A stretch of 64,000 nucleotides of DNA from UBA1413 sp037447215 (GTDB lineage Bacteria; Bacteroidota; Bacteroidia; Bacteroidales; Prolixibacteraceae). How positions within the stretch are numbered: the stretch's first letter is position 1; every line of letters begins with the position of its first letter. The stretch is taken from positions 1 through 64,000 of the forward strand of contig JBBIHB010000007.1 in assembly GCA_037447215.1 (NCBI GenBank), written 5' to 3'. Below, piece after piece: positions 44,284-52,574 of the stretch. The notes beneath the pieces were generated by a model. The model was given only the letters and a program-made list of their open reading frames with translations, did no database searches and was not told the origin of the DNA. The position numbers were made by a program, and so were the translations under genes.

Positions 44284-46033
44284 AACAACAGGCAAGGTTG
44301 CCGGCATTGTGGCAAACCTGGTAATTGTAGATGTTGACGGGCCGGTGGCCCAGAACGAAATATGCTTCATCGCCCTGAAGGATGAAAGACTGATGGCAGA
44401 AGTAATAAAAGTGGTGGGAAAACATGCTTATGTGCAGGTTTTCGAAAGTACCCGGGGGCTAAAACCCGGTTCACTGGTTGAGTTCCAGGGGCATATGCTC
44501 GAAGTGACTTTAGGTCCTGGTATCCTGTCGCAAAATTATGACGGACTTCAGAACGACCTTGACAAAATGGAAGGCATATTCCTGAAACGCGGCGAATATA
44601 CCGATCCGCTCGACAGGGAAAAGCTTTGGCAGTTTAAGCCCATTGTCAGGCCGGGTGATGTGGTCCAGGCCGGAGACTGGTTGGCCGAAGTGGATGAGAA
44701 CGATATGCCGCACAAAATTATGGTACCATTTAAATTGGAAGGACGATTCACCGTGAAAAGCATTGTTGCTGAAGGTGAATATACGGTCGATCATAAAGTT
44801 GCCATATTAACCGATAGCGATGGCAATGATATCGAACTCACCATGGTACAGAAATGGCCGGTTAAAGTTGCCATCAAGACCTATAAGGAAAAACCACGCC
44901 CTTTCAAGCTGCTCGAAACCGGGGTCCGTTGTATGGATACACTCAATCCGATTACAGAAGGGGGTACCGGCTTTATTCCTGGTCCCTTCGGAACCGGAAA
45001 AACGGTATTGCAGCACGCCATTTCCAAACAGGCCGAAGCAGATATCGTGATTATTGCTGCCTGCGGCGAACGTGCCAATGAGGTGGTTGAAGTATTTACC
45101 GAATTTCCCGAACTCGACGACCCACGGACAGGGAAAAAACTCATCGAAAGAACCATCATTATTGCAAATACTTCGAATATGCCGGTTGCAGCCCGCGAAG
45201 CATCGGTTTATACAGCTATGACCATTGGCGAATATTATCGTGCTATGGGCTTGAAAATTTTGCTGATGGCCGACTCAACCTCACGATGGGCACAGGCGCT
45301 GCGCGAAATGTCAAACAGGTTGGAGGAATTACCAGGCCCCGATGCATTCCCAATGGACCTTTCGGCTGTGATATCCAACTTCTATTCGAGGGCAGGCTTC
45401 GTTTATCTTAACAACGGCGAAACCGGCTCCATTACCTTCATCGGGACCGTTTCTCCGGCGGGTGGTAACCTGAAGGAGCCCGTTACCGAAAGTACAAGGA
45501 AAGCAGCACGGTGCTTTTATGGTTTGAACCAGGGACGTGCCGACAGCAAAAGATACCCGGCTATTGACCCGATTGACAGTTATTCGAAATACCTCGAATA
45601 TCCCGAAGTACAGGAATACCTCGCAAAAAACGTCAGTGATACCTGGTTGGGCGATGTATTGAAGGCCAAAGATATCCTCCTTCGCGGAAAAGAAGCCATG
45701 GAGCAGATCAACATTCTTGGCGACGATGGTGTACCCATCAGTTTCCATGAACGGTTCTGGAAATCGGAACTGATCGACTTTGTTATCCTGCAGCAGGATG
45801 CCTTCGACAAAATTGACGCTTCCACCCCTATGAAAAGGCAGCAATATATGCTGGCGAAGGTACTCGATATTGCCGATTCGAACTTCTCATTTAATCACTT
45901 CGAAGATGTGATAGGGTTCTTTAAGCAGGTGATCAACCAATTTAAACAGATGAACTATTCCGAATTTGAATCAAAACAGTTCAAACAGCACGAAGATGAA
46001 TTGAAGAAATTAGTGAGCGGGCGTTTAAATTGA
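44267..46033 (+). CDS. ntpA: V-type ATPase catalytic subunit A
   Basis: ATP-hydrolysing or -making subunit, 588 aa. It has the A-type P-loop GPFGTGKTVLQHA, the insertion (non-homologous region) after residue 100 with PGDVVQAGDWLAEV, Walker B region ILLMADSTSRWAQALREMS and ELPGPDAFPMDLSAVISNFYSRAG. This is the standard V/A-type catalytic chain. It overlaps the DUF2764 gene by 17 nt; subunit B follows after 44 nt. Confidence 0.97.
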   Translation: MARENKTTGKVAGIVANLVIVDVDGPVAQNEICFIALKDERLMAEVIKVVGKHAYVQVFESTRGLKPGSLVEFQGHMLEVTLGPGILSQNYDGLQNDLDKMEGIFLKRGEYTDPLDREKLWQFKPIVRPGDVVQAGDWLAEVDENDMPHKIMVPFKLEGRFTVKSIVAEGEYTVDHKVAILTDSDGNDIELTMVQKWPVKVAIKTYKEKPRPFKLLETGVRCMDTLNPITEGGTGFIPGPFGTGKTVLQHAISKQAEADIVIIAACGERANEVVEVFTEFPELDDPRTGKKLIERTIIIANTSNMPVAAREASVYTAMTIGEYYRAMGLKILLMADSTSRWAQALREMSNRLEELPGPDAFPMDLSAVISNFYSRAGFVYLNNGETGSITFIGTVSPAGGNLKEPVTESTRKAARCFYGLNQGRADSKRYPAIDPIDSYSKYLEYPEVQEYLAKNVSDTWLGDVLKAKDILLRGKEAMEQINILGDDGVPISFHERFWKSELIDFVILQQDAFDKIDASTPMKRQQYMLAKVLDIADSNFSFNHFEDVIGFFKQVINQFKQMNYSEFESKQFKQHEDELKKLVSGRLN

Positions 46034-46077
46034 ACAGCCAATAATTATTAATAGCATAAAGAAAATAGTAGATATAT

Positions 46078-47397
46078 ATGGAAAGCCAGGCATTTCAGAA
46101 AATATATACCAAATTGACCAACATTACCAAAGCCACGGTAACCCTGAAGGCTGATGGTGTGGGGTACGACGAGATAGCCACCGTAAACGGCAAGTTGGCA
46201 CAAGTTGTAAAAATCATGGGCCGCGACATCACCCTGCAGGTTTTCGAGGGAACCGAAGGTATCCCTACCAATGCCGAAGTAAGTTTCCTGGGAAGGCCAC
46301 CGCAGCTGAAAGTCAGTGATGAACTGGCCGGGCGTTTTTTCAACGCCTATGGCGACCCTATCGATGGTGGTCCCGAAATCAACGGTGAAGTGCGCGACAT
46401 TGGAAGCCCTTCGGTCAACCCGGTGAGGCGTAAGCAGCCATCAAACCTGATTGCAACCGGTATTGCAGGCATCGACCTGAACAATTCCCTCGTTTCGGGG
46501 CAAAAGATTCCATTCTTTGCCGACCCCGACCAGCCATACAACCAGGTAATGGCCATGGTGGCGCTTCGCGCAAAAACCGATAAGATCATTCTTGGCGGGA
46601 TGGGCCTGACCAACGACGATTATCTCTATTTTAAAAACGTATTCGACAATGCTGGAGCTTTGGACCGCATCATCAGTTTTGTAAATACCACCGAAAACCC
46701 CCCGGTTGAGAGGCTCCTCGTACCCGATATGGCCCTTACGGCAGCCGAATATTTTGCTGTGGACAAAAACGAGAGCGTACTGGTACTGCTTACCGATATG
46801 ACCCTCTTTGCTGATGCCTTGAGTATCGTGTCGAACCGTATGGACCAAATCCCATCGAAAGACAGTATGCCGGGATCCCTATACTCTGACCTGGCCCGTA
46901 TTTACGAAAAGGCAGTTCAGTTCCCATCGGGAGGGTCTATCACTATCATTGCGGTCACTACCCTGTCGGGAGGCGACATAACCCACGCTATTCCGGATAA
47001 TACAGGGTACATTACCGAAGGACAGTTGTTCCTTCGCCGTGATTCCGAAATCGGGAAGGTAATTGTTGACCCGTTCCGTTCGCTGTCGCGTTTGAAACAG
47101 CTCGTGGTTGGCAAGCAAACCCGTGAAGACCACCCGCAGGTAATGAATTCGGCAATCAGATTATATGCCGATGCTGCCAATGCCCGCACAAAACTAGAAA
47201 ACGGTTTCGACCTTACCGATTACGACGAGCGCACCTTGAAATTTGCCCGAGAATATTCTGACCGTCTTCTGGCAATTGATGTTAATGTGGATACCAATAC
47301 CATGCTCGATATTTCGTGGGAACTGTTCGGAAAATATTTCAACATAGCCGAAGTGGCCATCAGGGAAAATCTGGTGAAGAAGTATTGGAAAAATTAA
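46078..47397 (+). CDS. ntpB: V-type ATPase subunit B
   Basis: Non-catalytic nucleotide-site subunit, 439 aa. Typical text: SVNPVRRKQPSNLIATGIAG, LVSGQKIPFFADPDQPYNQV (no Walker A, as expected for B), NTTENPPVERLLVPDMALTAAEYFA, VLVLLTDMTLFADALSIVSN and MPGSLYSDLARIYEKAVQ. All match V/A-type B chains. A 70-nt gap to subunit D holds a small palindrome (47413-47427). Confidence 0.97.
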   Translation: MESQAFQKIYTKLTNITKATVTLKADGVGYDEIATVNGKLAQVVKIMGRDITLQVFEGTEGIPTNAEVSFLGRPPQLKVSDELAGRFFNAYGDPIDGGPEINGEVRDIGSPSVNPVRRKQPSNLIATGIAGIDLNNSLVSGQKIPFFADPDQPYNQVMAMVALRAKTDKIILGGMGLTNDDYLYFKNVFDNAGALDRIISFVNTTENPPVERLLVPDMALTAAEYFAVDKNESVLVLLTDMTLFADALSIVSNRMDQIPSKDSMPGSLYSDLARIYEKAVQFPSGGSITIIAVTTLSGGDITHAIPDNTGYITEGQLFLRRDSEIGKVIVDPFRSLSRLKQLVVGKQTREDHPQVMNSAIRLYADAANARTKLENGFDLTDYDERTLKFAREYSDRLLAIDVNVDTNTMLDISWELFGKYFNIAEVAIRENLVKKYWKN

Positions 47398-47412
47398 GGA
47401 TAAAGGATAAAC

Positions 47413-47427
47413 CCCGATTAAATCGGG
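47413..47427. repeat. Short palindrome between ntpB and ntpD
   Basis: CCCGATT (47413-47419) mirrors AATCGGG (47421-47427) around one A. Related arms occur at 31421-31437 and 42252-42273. It may tune the B-to-D message or be a small dispersed repeat. Confidence 0.45.
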
Positions 47428-47467
47428 AAAAGAATTAAGGGAAAAGAATTCAATAACCTTAAAATAA

Positions 47468-48076
47468 GTGGCAATAAAATTTCAATATAACAAAACGGCA
47501 TTGCAGGCACTTGATAAGCAGTTGAAAGTGCGCGAGCGGGCGTTGCCTACATTGAAGAATAAGGAATCGGCTTTGCGGATGGAGGTGAAAAAGGCTAAGG
47601 ACAGAGCTACTGACCTCGAATTGGAATATAAAAACCGGATCGTGTCGTACGATATGATGGCGAGGCTCTGGAGTGAGTTCAATCACAGCCTGGTTCGCAT
47701 AAAAGATGTGGACCTTTCGAAGAAAAAACTTGCCGGAGTTTTTACCCCTGTACTCGAAAAAATCCACTTCGAAATTAAAACCGACAACCTGTTTAACCAA
47801 CCGGTATGGTTTGCCGATGGAATAGCAATTGTGAAAAAAATAGCCGAAATTGCCATCGAACGCGAGGTATTTCTCCGGAAAATGGAACTGCTCGATTTTG
47901 CCCGGAAAAAGACAACACAAAAGGTAAATCTTTACGAAAAAGTACAGATTCCTGGTTTCCAGGATGCCATACGAAAAATCAAACGGTTCCTCGAAGATGA
48001 AGACAACTTGTCGAAATCGGCGCAGAAAATTGTAAAAGACAGGCAACAAAAACAAAAACAGGAGGCTGAGGTATGA
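47468..48076 (+). CDS. ntpD: V-type ATPase subunit D (central stalk)
   Basis: Rotating central-shaft subunit, 202 aa, starting with GTG at 47468. It opens IKFQYNKTALQALDKQLKVR, has a long coiled coil (residues 10-75 and 130-200) and the D-family middle with EKIHFEIKTDNLFNQP. The 3' end overlaps subunit I by 4 nt (ATGA). No separate subunit F gene is present. Confidence 0.88.
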   Translation: MAIKFQYNKTALQALDKQLKVRERALPTLKNKESALRMEVKKAKDRATDLELEYKNRIVSYDMMARLWSEFNHSLVRIKDVDLSKKKLAGVFTPVLEKIHFEIKTDNLFNQPVWFADGIAIVKKIAEIAIEREVFLRKMELLDFARKKTTQKVNLYEKVQIPGFQDAIRKIKRFLEDEDNLSKSAQKIVKDRQQKQKQEAEV

Positions 48077-49905
48077 TTGTACCCATGTATAAATATACTT
48101 TTCTTGTGTATCATGCCGTTTATAAGGATTTTCTGAAAGAAATCCGGAAAATCGGTGTGGTTCATATCAATGAAAAAGTCAAAGAGCCCACTCCTGAGAT
48201 GCAGGAACTATTCAGGCATATTGCAGAAGTGGACAGGGCCATTAAAAAACTGGAATGGCTGACACCCGAAGAAACCCCTTCAAATCTCGATTTTAACCGT
48301 GGCGAGCAGGTTTTTCAGAGGATTAAAGATATTGAAAAAGAGATCGAACACAACCACCATCAGATAGTACACCTCGAAAAGGAGCAAAAACAGATGCTAC
48401 CATGGGGTGATTTTGACTGGGAACAGTTGCGGCAGCTTGAGGAGAAGGGTATTCACATCCGGTTCATGACCTGCCACGTGAAGAAGTATGATACCGAATG
48501 GGAGAACCAGTTCTACATCCGGAAAATAACTGATCTGGACGGTTACCGCTATTTCGTGAAGCTGGAGAAGTCGGAAACCGGCAGCAACGGATTTTCCGAG
48601 ATCTCGGGTGCCGATGAGCTGATATTACCAAAAAGGTCCCTGGGGGAAATCCGGGATGAAATCAGCAGGATTCAAAAAGCTTCGGAGTCGTTGAATCATG
48701 AGTTGCACCAGATCGCCTGGCACAGCAAGCCTTTGCTCCTGCAATATTTCGATGAGGTACAGCAGGAGCTGGCCCAGAAGAATGCGCTGCTGCAGACCAC
48801 AAATGCAGTCGAGGGGAAGATAAGGATGCTCGAGGGTTGGGTTCCTGAAACCAGGAAAGATGAACTGAATGCCTATCTCGATGATCACCGGATTCTCTAC
48901 ACGGCAGAGCGGCCGCAGGAGGAGGACAAGGTTCCCATTCTGCTGAAAAACAATCGTTTTGCAAAGTTGTATGAGGTGATCGGCAGGCTATATGACCTTC
49001 CAAACCACCGGGAACTCGACCTGGTGCCGTTTTTCGCCCCCTTTTACATGATGTTTTTCGGGTTTTCGCTGGGCGATGCCGGATATGGCTTGTTTATCGT
49101 ATTGCTGGCGACCCTTTTTAAACGGAAAAAACCGGATATGGCCCCCATTCTGAGCTTAGCCCAGTGGTTGGGTTTATCCACAGTGATTTTCGGAATCCTG
49201 ACAGGAACCTTTTTTGGCATTGATTTAATAAAAGCAGAGGTTCCCTGGTTACAGGGTATTAAAAAATTCATGATCAGTACCGATCAACTATTCAATTTAG
49301 CCATAATACTGGGTGTGATCCAGATTCTTTTCGGGATGGGGCTTAAGGTGGTTAATATCAGTATATCCAGGGGGTTTTGGTATTCACTTTCGACCATTGG
49401 CTGGCTGGTGCTTATCATCGGACTGGGGTCGGTATTCGGTCTGAAATCGGCGGGTATGGTATCCGAAGCTGCTGCCGGAATCCTTCAATATGGGGTGCTT
49501 GCCGTGGCCGGTATCCTGATATTGCTCATGAATCACCCTAAAAGGAACATCCTTATCAACTTCGGGGCCGGATTATGGGACGTTTATGGTATGGCAACAG
49601 GCCTACTGGGTGATATCCTTTCCTACATCCGTCTGTTTGCCCTTGGGGTATCGAGTGCGATCCTGGGACAGGTTTTCAACAGCATGGCTATGAACATGAA
49701 GCCCGACAACGTCATTCTGGGGCCGCTGGTGATGATTCTTATATTGCTTTTCGGACACGGAATCACCATATTTATGTCGGGATTGGGTGCATTTGTACAC
49801 CCCATCCGTCTGACCTTTGTCGAATTTTACAAGAATGCCGGGTTTACAGGCGGGGGCAGGGCTTATCATCCATTTGCGGAGCCGGCTTCAAAAGTATCGG
49901 AATAA
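48073..49905 (+). CDS. ntpI: V-type ATPase subunit I (membrane stator, a-subunit equivalent)
   Basis: A 610-aa protein with a soluble N-terminal half containing coiled coil (residues 60-260) and about seven membrane segments after residue 320. The membrane half has MMFFGFSLGDAGYGLFIVLL, YGMATGLLGDILSYIRLFAL with the essential Arg in SYIRLFALG, and FVHPIRLTFVEFYKNAGF. These are the key ion-channel and proteolipid-contact motifs of I/a subunits. It overlaps subunit D by 4 nt; subunit K follows after 35 nt. Confidence 0.95.
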   Translation: MIVPMYKYTFLVYHAVYKDFLKEIRKIGVVHINEKVKEPTPEMQELFRHIAEVDRAIKKLEWLTPEETPSNLDFNRGEQVFQRIKDIEKEIEHNHHQIVHLEKEQKQMLPWGDFDWEQLRQLEEKGIHIRFMTCHVKKYDTEWENQFYIRKITDLDGYRYFVKLEKSETGSNGFSEISGADELILPKRSLGEIRDEISRIQKASESLNHELHQIAWHSKPLLLQYFDEVQQELAQKNALLQTTNAVEGKIRMLEGWVPETRKDELNAYLDDHRILYTAERPQEEDKVPILLKNNRFAKLYEVIGRLYDLPNHRELDLVPFFAPFYMMFFGFSLGDAGYGLFIVLLATLFKRKKPDMAPILSLAQWLGLSTVIFGILTGTFFGIDLIKAEVPWLQGIKKFMISTDQLFNLAIILGVIQILFGMGLKVVNISISRGFWYSLSTIGWLVLIIGLGSVFGLKSAGMVSEAAAGILQYGVLAVAGILILLMNHPKRNILINFGAGLWDVYGMATGLLGDILSYIRLFALGVSSAILGQVFNSMAMNMKPDNVILGPLVMILILLFGHGITIFMSGLGAFVHPIRLTFVEFYKNAGFTGGGRAYHPFAEPASKVSE

Positions 49906-49940
49906 AGAATATCAGTAATAACGTTTAAAATAAATCAAGA

Positions 49941-50396
49941 ATGGAACCTATTGTTTTTGCTTACATTGGAATTGGATTAATGGTCGGCCTTGCAGGGGTT
50001 GGCAGCGCGTTTGGTACTACCATTGCCGGTAATGCGGCAGTCGGCGCTATGAAGAAGAACAGCGAAGCGTTTGGTAGTTTTATCATGTTGACTGCGCTTC
50101 CGGGCAGCCAGGGTTTGTACGGTTTTGCCGGGTACTTCCTTCTGAACGGAATGGGCCTGCTGGATGCAGGTATCAACTGGGGTGCAGCTGCTGCGGTATT
50201 TGGTGCCGGTTTAACCCTTGGACTGGTGGGTCTGCTTTCAGCCATCCGTCAGGGACAGGTTTGTGCAAATGGTATTGCTGCCATTGGCTCCGGCCATGAC
50301 GTGGCAGGAAAAACGCTGATTCTGGCTGTATTCCCCGAGCTGTATGCCATTATTGCCCTGGCTGCGACATTCCTTATTGGAAATGCAGTCGGCTAA
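49941..50396 (+). CDS. ntpK: V-type ATPase proteolipid subunit K
   Basis: Membrane rotor subunit, 151 aa, with four membrane helices as two fused hairpins. The ion-site residues in the E. hirae pattern are visible: LPGSQGLYG gives Pro54, Ser56 and Gln57, IRQGQ gives Gln104 or Gln106, and FPELYAII gives the carboxylate Glu133. A Gln in the first hairpin together with the Glu in the last helix fits sodium-binding rotors; H+-only rotors usually lack this Gln. Last gene of the operon; a strong terminator follows at 50449. Confidence 0.95.
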   Translation: MEPIVFAYIGIGLMVGLAGVGSAFGTTIAGNAAVGAMKKNSEAFGSFIMLTALPGSQGLYGFAGYFLLNGMGLLDAGINWGAAAAVFGAGLTLGLVGLLSAIRQGQVCANGIAAIGSGHDVAGKTLILAVFPELYAIIALAATFLIGNAVG

Positions 50397-50448
50397 TCAA
50401 TAAATTAAAAATTCTTTGTTCATAGGATAACCTTCATTATGGTTATTG

Positions 50449-50487
50449 ACCCGGATCGAATCCTTGCGATTTAATCCGGGTTTTTTA
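50449..50487 (+). terminator. Rho-independent terminator of the V-ATPase operon
   Basis: ACCCGGAT (50449-50456) pairs with ATCCGGGT (50474-50481), 8 bp, followed by a run of T. It lies 53 nt after the ntpK stop. Confidence 0.8.
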
Positions 50488-50732
50488 TCCATTCCACGCT
50501 TGTTGGGAGGCAATCGTTTTATTCCAACGCTGCCTCGCGATTGCCTCGCGGGGCATTTGAATTAAGTTATTCCTGCCCGAATGAATTCGTTCAGGCGTGC
50601 ATCCCGGTTTGTGTTTTGCTAAACATTGTGATTTCCTATGGAATACAGGTTCGGCTAAAAAAAAAATCTGTATGGTTATGAAAACAAACCGTTTCCCGAT
50701 TATCTTTATACCAGACCAAACTTATACCAGAT
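50488..50732. other. Spacer between V-ATPase terminator and sensor-kinase remnant
   Basis: About 245 nt with no supported gene. A partly palindromic GAATGAATTCGTTC lies near 50580. Probably the former 5' region of the interrupted hybrid-sensor gene. Confidence 0.35.
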
Positions 50733-51098
50733 ATGAAATTTCACCTGAAATGGCTGCTCATACTGGTCCCGGCTCTTTTGCAGACGACCGGGTTGAATGC
50801 AGCTTCCGGAAATCCTGATTATTTTATTAAATACTACACTACTTCAGACGGCCTTCCCCACAATAATGTAACCTCCATTGCGCAGGATCAGACAGGATTC
50901 CTCTGGATTTCAACCTAGGATGGATTAAGCCGGTTCGATGGATATGAATTTAAGAACTATTATTACCGGCCTGGAGATACCACGTCAATACCTTACTTTA
51001 CCGCGAGCAAGGTTCTGATTGATAAATACAGCTCGGTATGGGTGGCAGGTTACCCCTATGCAGTTGCCAAGTATAATCCATCCGCCGATAATTTCAGA
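50733..51098 (+). pseudogene. N-terminal remnant of a Reg_prop hybrid two-component sensor
   Basis: The fragment has a signal peptide (MKFHLKWLLILVPALLQTTG) and then YYTTSDGLPHNNVTSIAQDQ and TGFLWIST, the standard start of the Reg_prop beta-propeller sensor of Bacteroidota hybrid histidine kinases. Codon 62 is TAG (50916-50918) where homologous propeller repeats have a Trp (WISTWDGLSRFDGYEF). In the same frame the text goes on as DGLSRFDGYEFKNYYYRPGD and ends NPSADNFR at 51098, exactly where the left inverted repeat of the IS starts. The rest of the about 1300-residue protein is absent from the window. It is thus both nonsense-mutated and cut by the IS. Confidence 0.85.
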
Positions 51099-51211
51099 TA
51101 GTGTTTCAAAAAGTGTGTCTGACCGCCGTTGACTTTTGAAAAAAAGTCTTCCCGGATTAGTTTTGCAAAGTGTGATTCAAACAAAATGTAAAACTTAAAA
51201 CCCAGGAAGAC

Positions 51212-52411
51212 ATGGATTTTACAAAGGAACAACTTTCAAAAATATTTGTCAAGCATTTGGACAGAGAAAAAGGCTTGCAGGATTTGATGGAGTTGATGAT
51301 TGAGAGCATGATGCGGGCAGAGCGCCACGAGTTTCTGGCTAACCAACCCGGTAACAAAGAGAATGGTTACCGTCAGGGCAAGCGTTATGGGCAGGGCCGC
51401 GTATTGGAGTTTCGCATACCAAGAGACCGTTACGGCAACTTCCACCCCACCATTCTGGCCATTTTGAAGGATCAGGAGGTTGAATGCGAGCAACTTGCCA
51501 GTAGTCTGTATTGCAAGGGGCTTACCCAGTCCAAGGTGGGTGAAGTATTTGGGGAGGTTTATGGAACCCGGTACAGTAAGGCCAGCATTAGCCGGATGAT
51601 CGGGTATTTGCGTACAGATGTGGAGCGGTGGCTCAGCCGTAGCCTGGAAGCTTATTACCCGATCGTGTTTGTTGATGCCATACATATCAAGGTTCATCGA
51701 AAACGGAGTGTTGAGTCAGAAGCTTTTTATGTGGTTATGGCAGTGAAGGAAGATAAGACCAGAGAGGTCCTGGGCATTTTCAACCGGCCCTCTGAGAGTG
51801 CCACAGGGTGGAACCAGATGTTTCATGCTTTACGGGAAAGAGGGTTAAAAAGCATCGGGCTGATGGTGGCAGACGGGTTAAGATCGCTGGAAGATGCCCT
51901 GGGAGAGGCCTTCCCCGGAACAGCTCTTCAAAAGTGCGTTACCCATTTGAAACGCAACATGTTCAGCAAAGTGCGGCATGGCGACAAAGGAGAACTGGCC
52001 AATGACCTCAGAAGGGTTTTCCGCACCGGTGATTCATCTTATACTTTGGAACAAGGCTGGGATGCCTGGCAGTCTCTGTGTGGCAAATGGGGAAAGCATT
52101 ACAGAAGCATCGGTAAGATGGCAACAGATCCGGTCTACCGGCACTATTTTACCTACCTGAATTACGCCCCGCGAATCCAGTCGATGATTTACACGACCAA
52201 CTGGATTGAGCGGCTGAACCGTGATTTTCGGCGGGTATTGCGGATGCGTGGTGCGATGCCCGACGAAGAATCTGTCATTGTTCTGATGGCTAAAACGGCC
52301 ATTGATAAAGCATCGTATTACAGGGCTTTACCTGTAATTGATAATGATGAAAAACTGTTTCCAATAGAGAAGAACTACTTTCTTGATCTGATAAACAAAG
52401 TAACTGAATAG
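51212..52411 (+). CDS. IS256-family (Mutator-type) transposase
   Basis: A 399-aa DDE transposase. It contains EKGLQDLMELMIESMMRAER and NKENGYRQGKRY at the start, SKASISRMIGYLRTDVERW, YPIVFVDAIHIKVHRKRSVE with the first catalytic Asp, LMVADGLRSLEDALGEAFPG with the second Asp and KCVTHLKRNM, which is the Mutator transposase C/Q-x2-H-x3-N motif, and TTNWIERLNRDFRRVLRMRG near the C-terminus with the catalytic Glu. Length matches active IS256 members and the frame is intact, so the element may be mobile. A hairpin follows directly. Confidence 0.97.
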   Translation: MDFTKEQLSKIFVKHLDREKGLQDLMELMIESMMRAERHEFLANQPGNKENGYRQGKRYGQGRVLEFRIPRDRYGNFHPTILAILKDQEVECEQLASSLYCKGLTQSKVGEVFGEVYGTRYSKASISRMIGYLRTDVERWLSRSLEAYYPIVFVDAIHIKVHRKRSVESEAFYVVMAVKEDKTREVLGIFNRPSESATGWNQMFHALRERGLKSIGLMVADGLRSLEDALGEAFPGTALQKCVTHLKRNMFSKVRHGDKGELANDLRRVFRTGDSSYTLEQGWDAWQSLCGKWGKHYRSIGKMATDPVYRHYFTYLNYAPRIQSMIYTTNWIERLNRDFRRVLRMRGAMPDEESVIVLMAKTAIDKASYYRALPVIDNDEKLFPIEKNYFLDLINKVTE

Positions 52412-52474
52412 CTGGCTCATGTCAAGGCTATACAAGTCCCTCCCTTCGGTCGGGAGCCTTGACATAACCCAGCT
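52410..52474 (+). terminator. Long hairpin after the transposase
   Basis: AGCTGG (52410-52415) pairs with CCAGCT (52469-52474), ATGTCAAGGCT (52419-52429) with AGCCTTGACAT (52455-52465), and an inner CCCTCCC/GTCGGG with a TTCG tip. It begins in the transposase stop codon. It probably ends the transposase message and shields the reverse-transcriptase frame beyond. Confidence 0.6.
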
Positions 52475-52574
52475 ATTCAAAAAAAGATGTTTAACAGATC
52501 AAGAAAGCCAAAAAATAAAGTAGCTTAGCGAAGCAAAACTAAAATGGTGAAACCGGTGTCACGAGACACACAAA

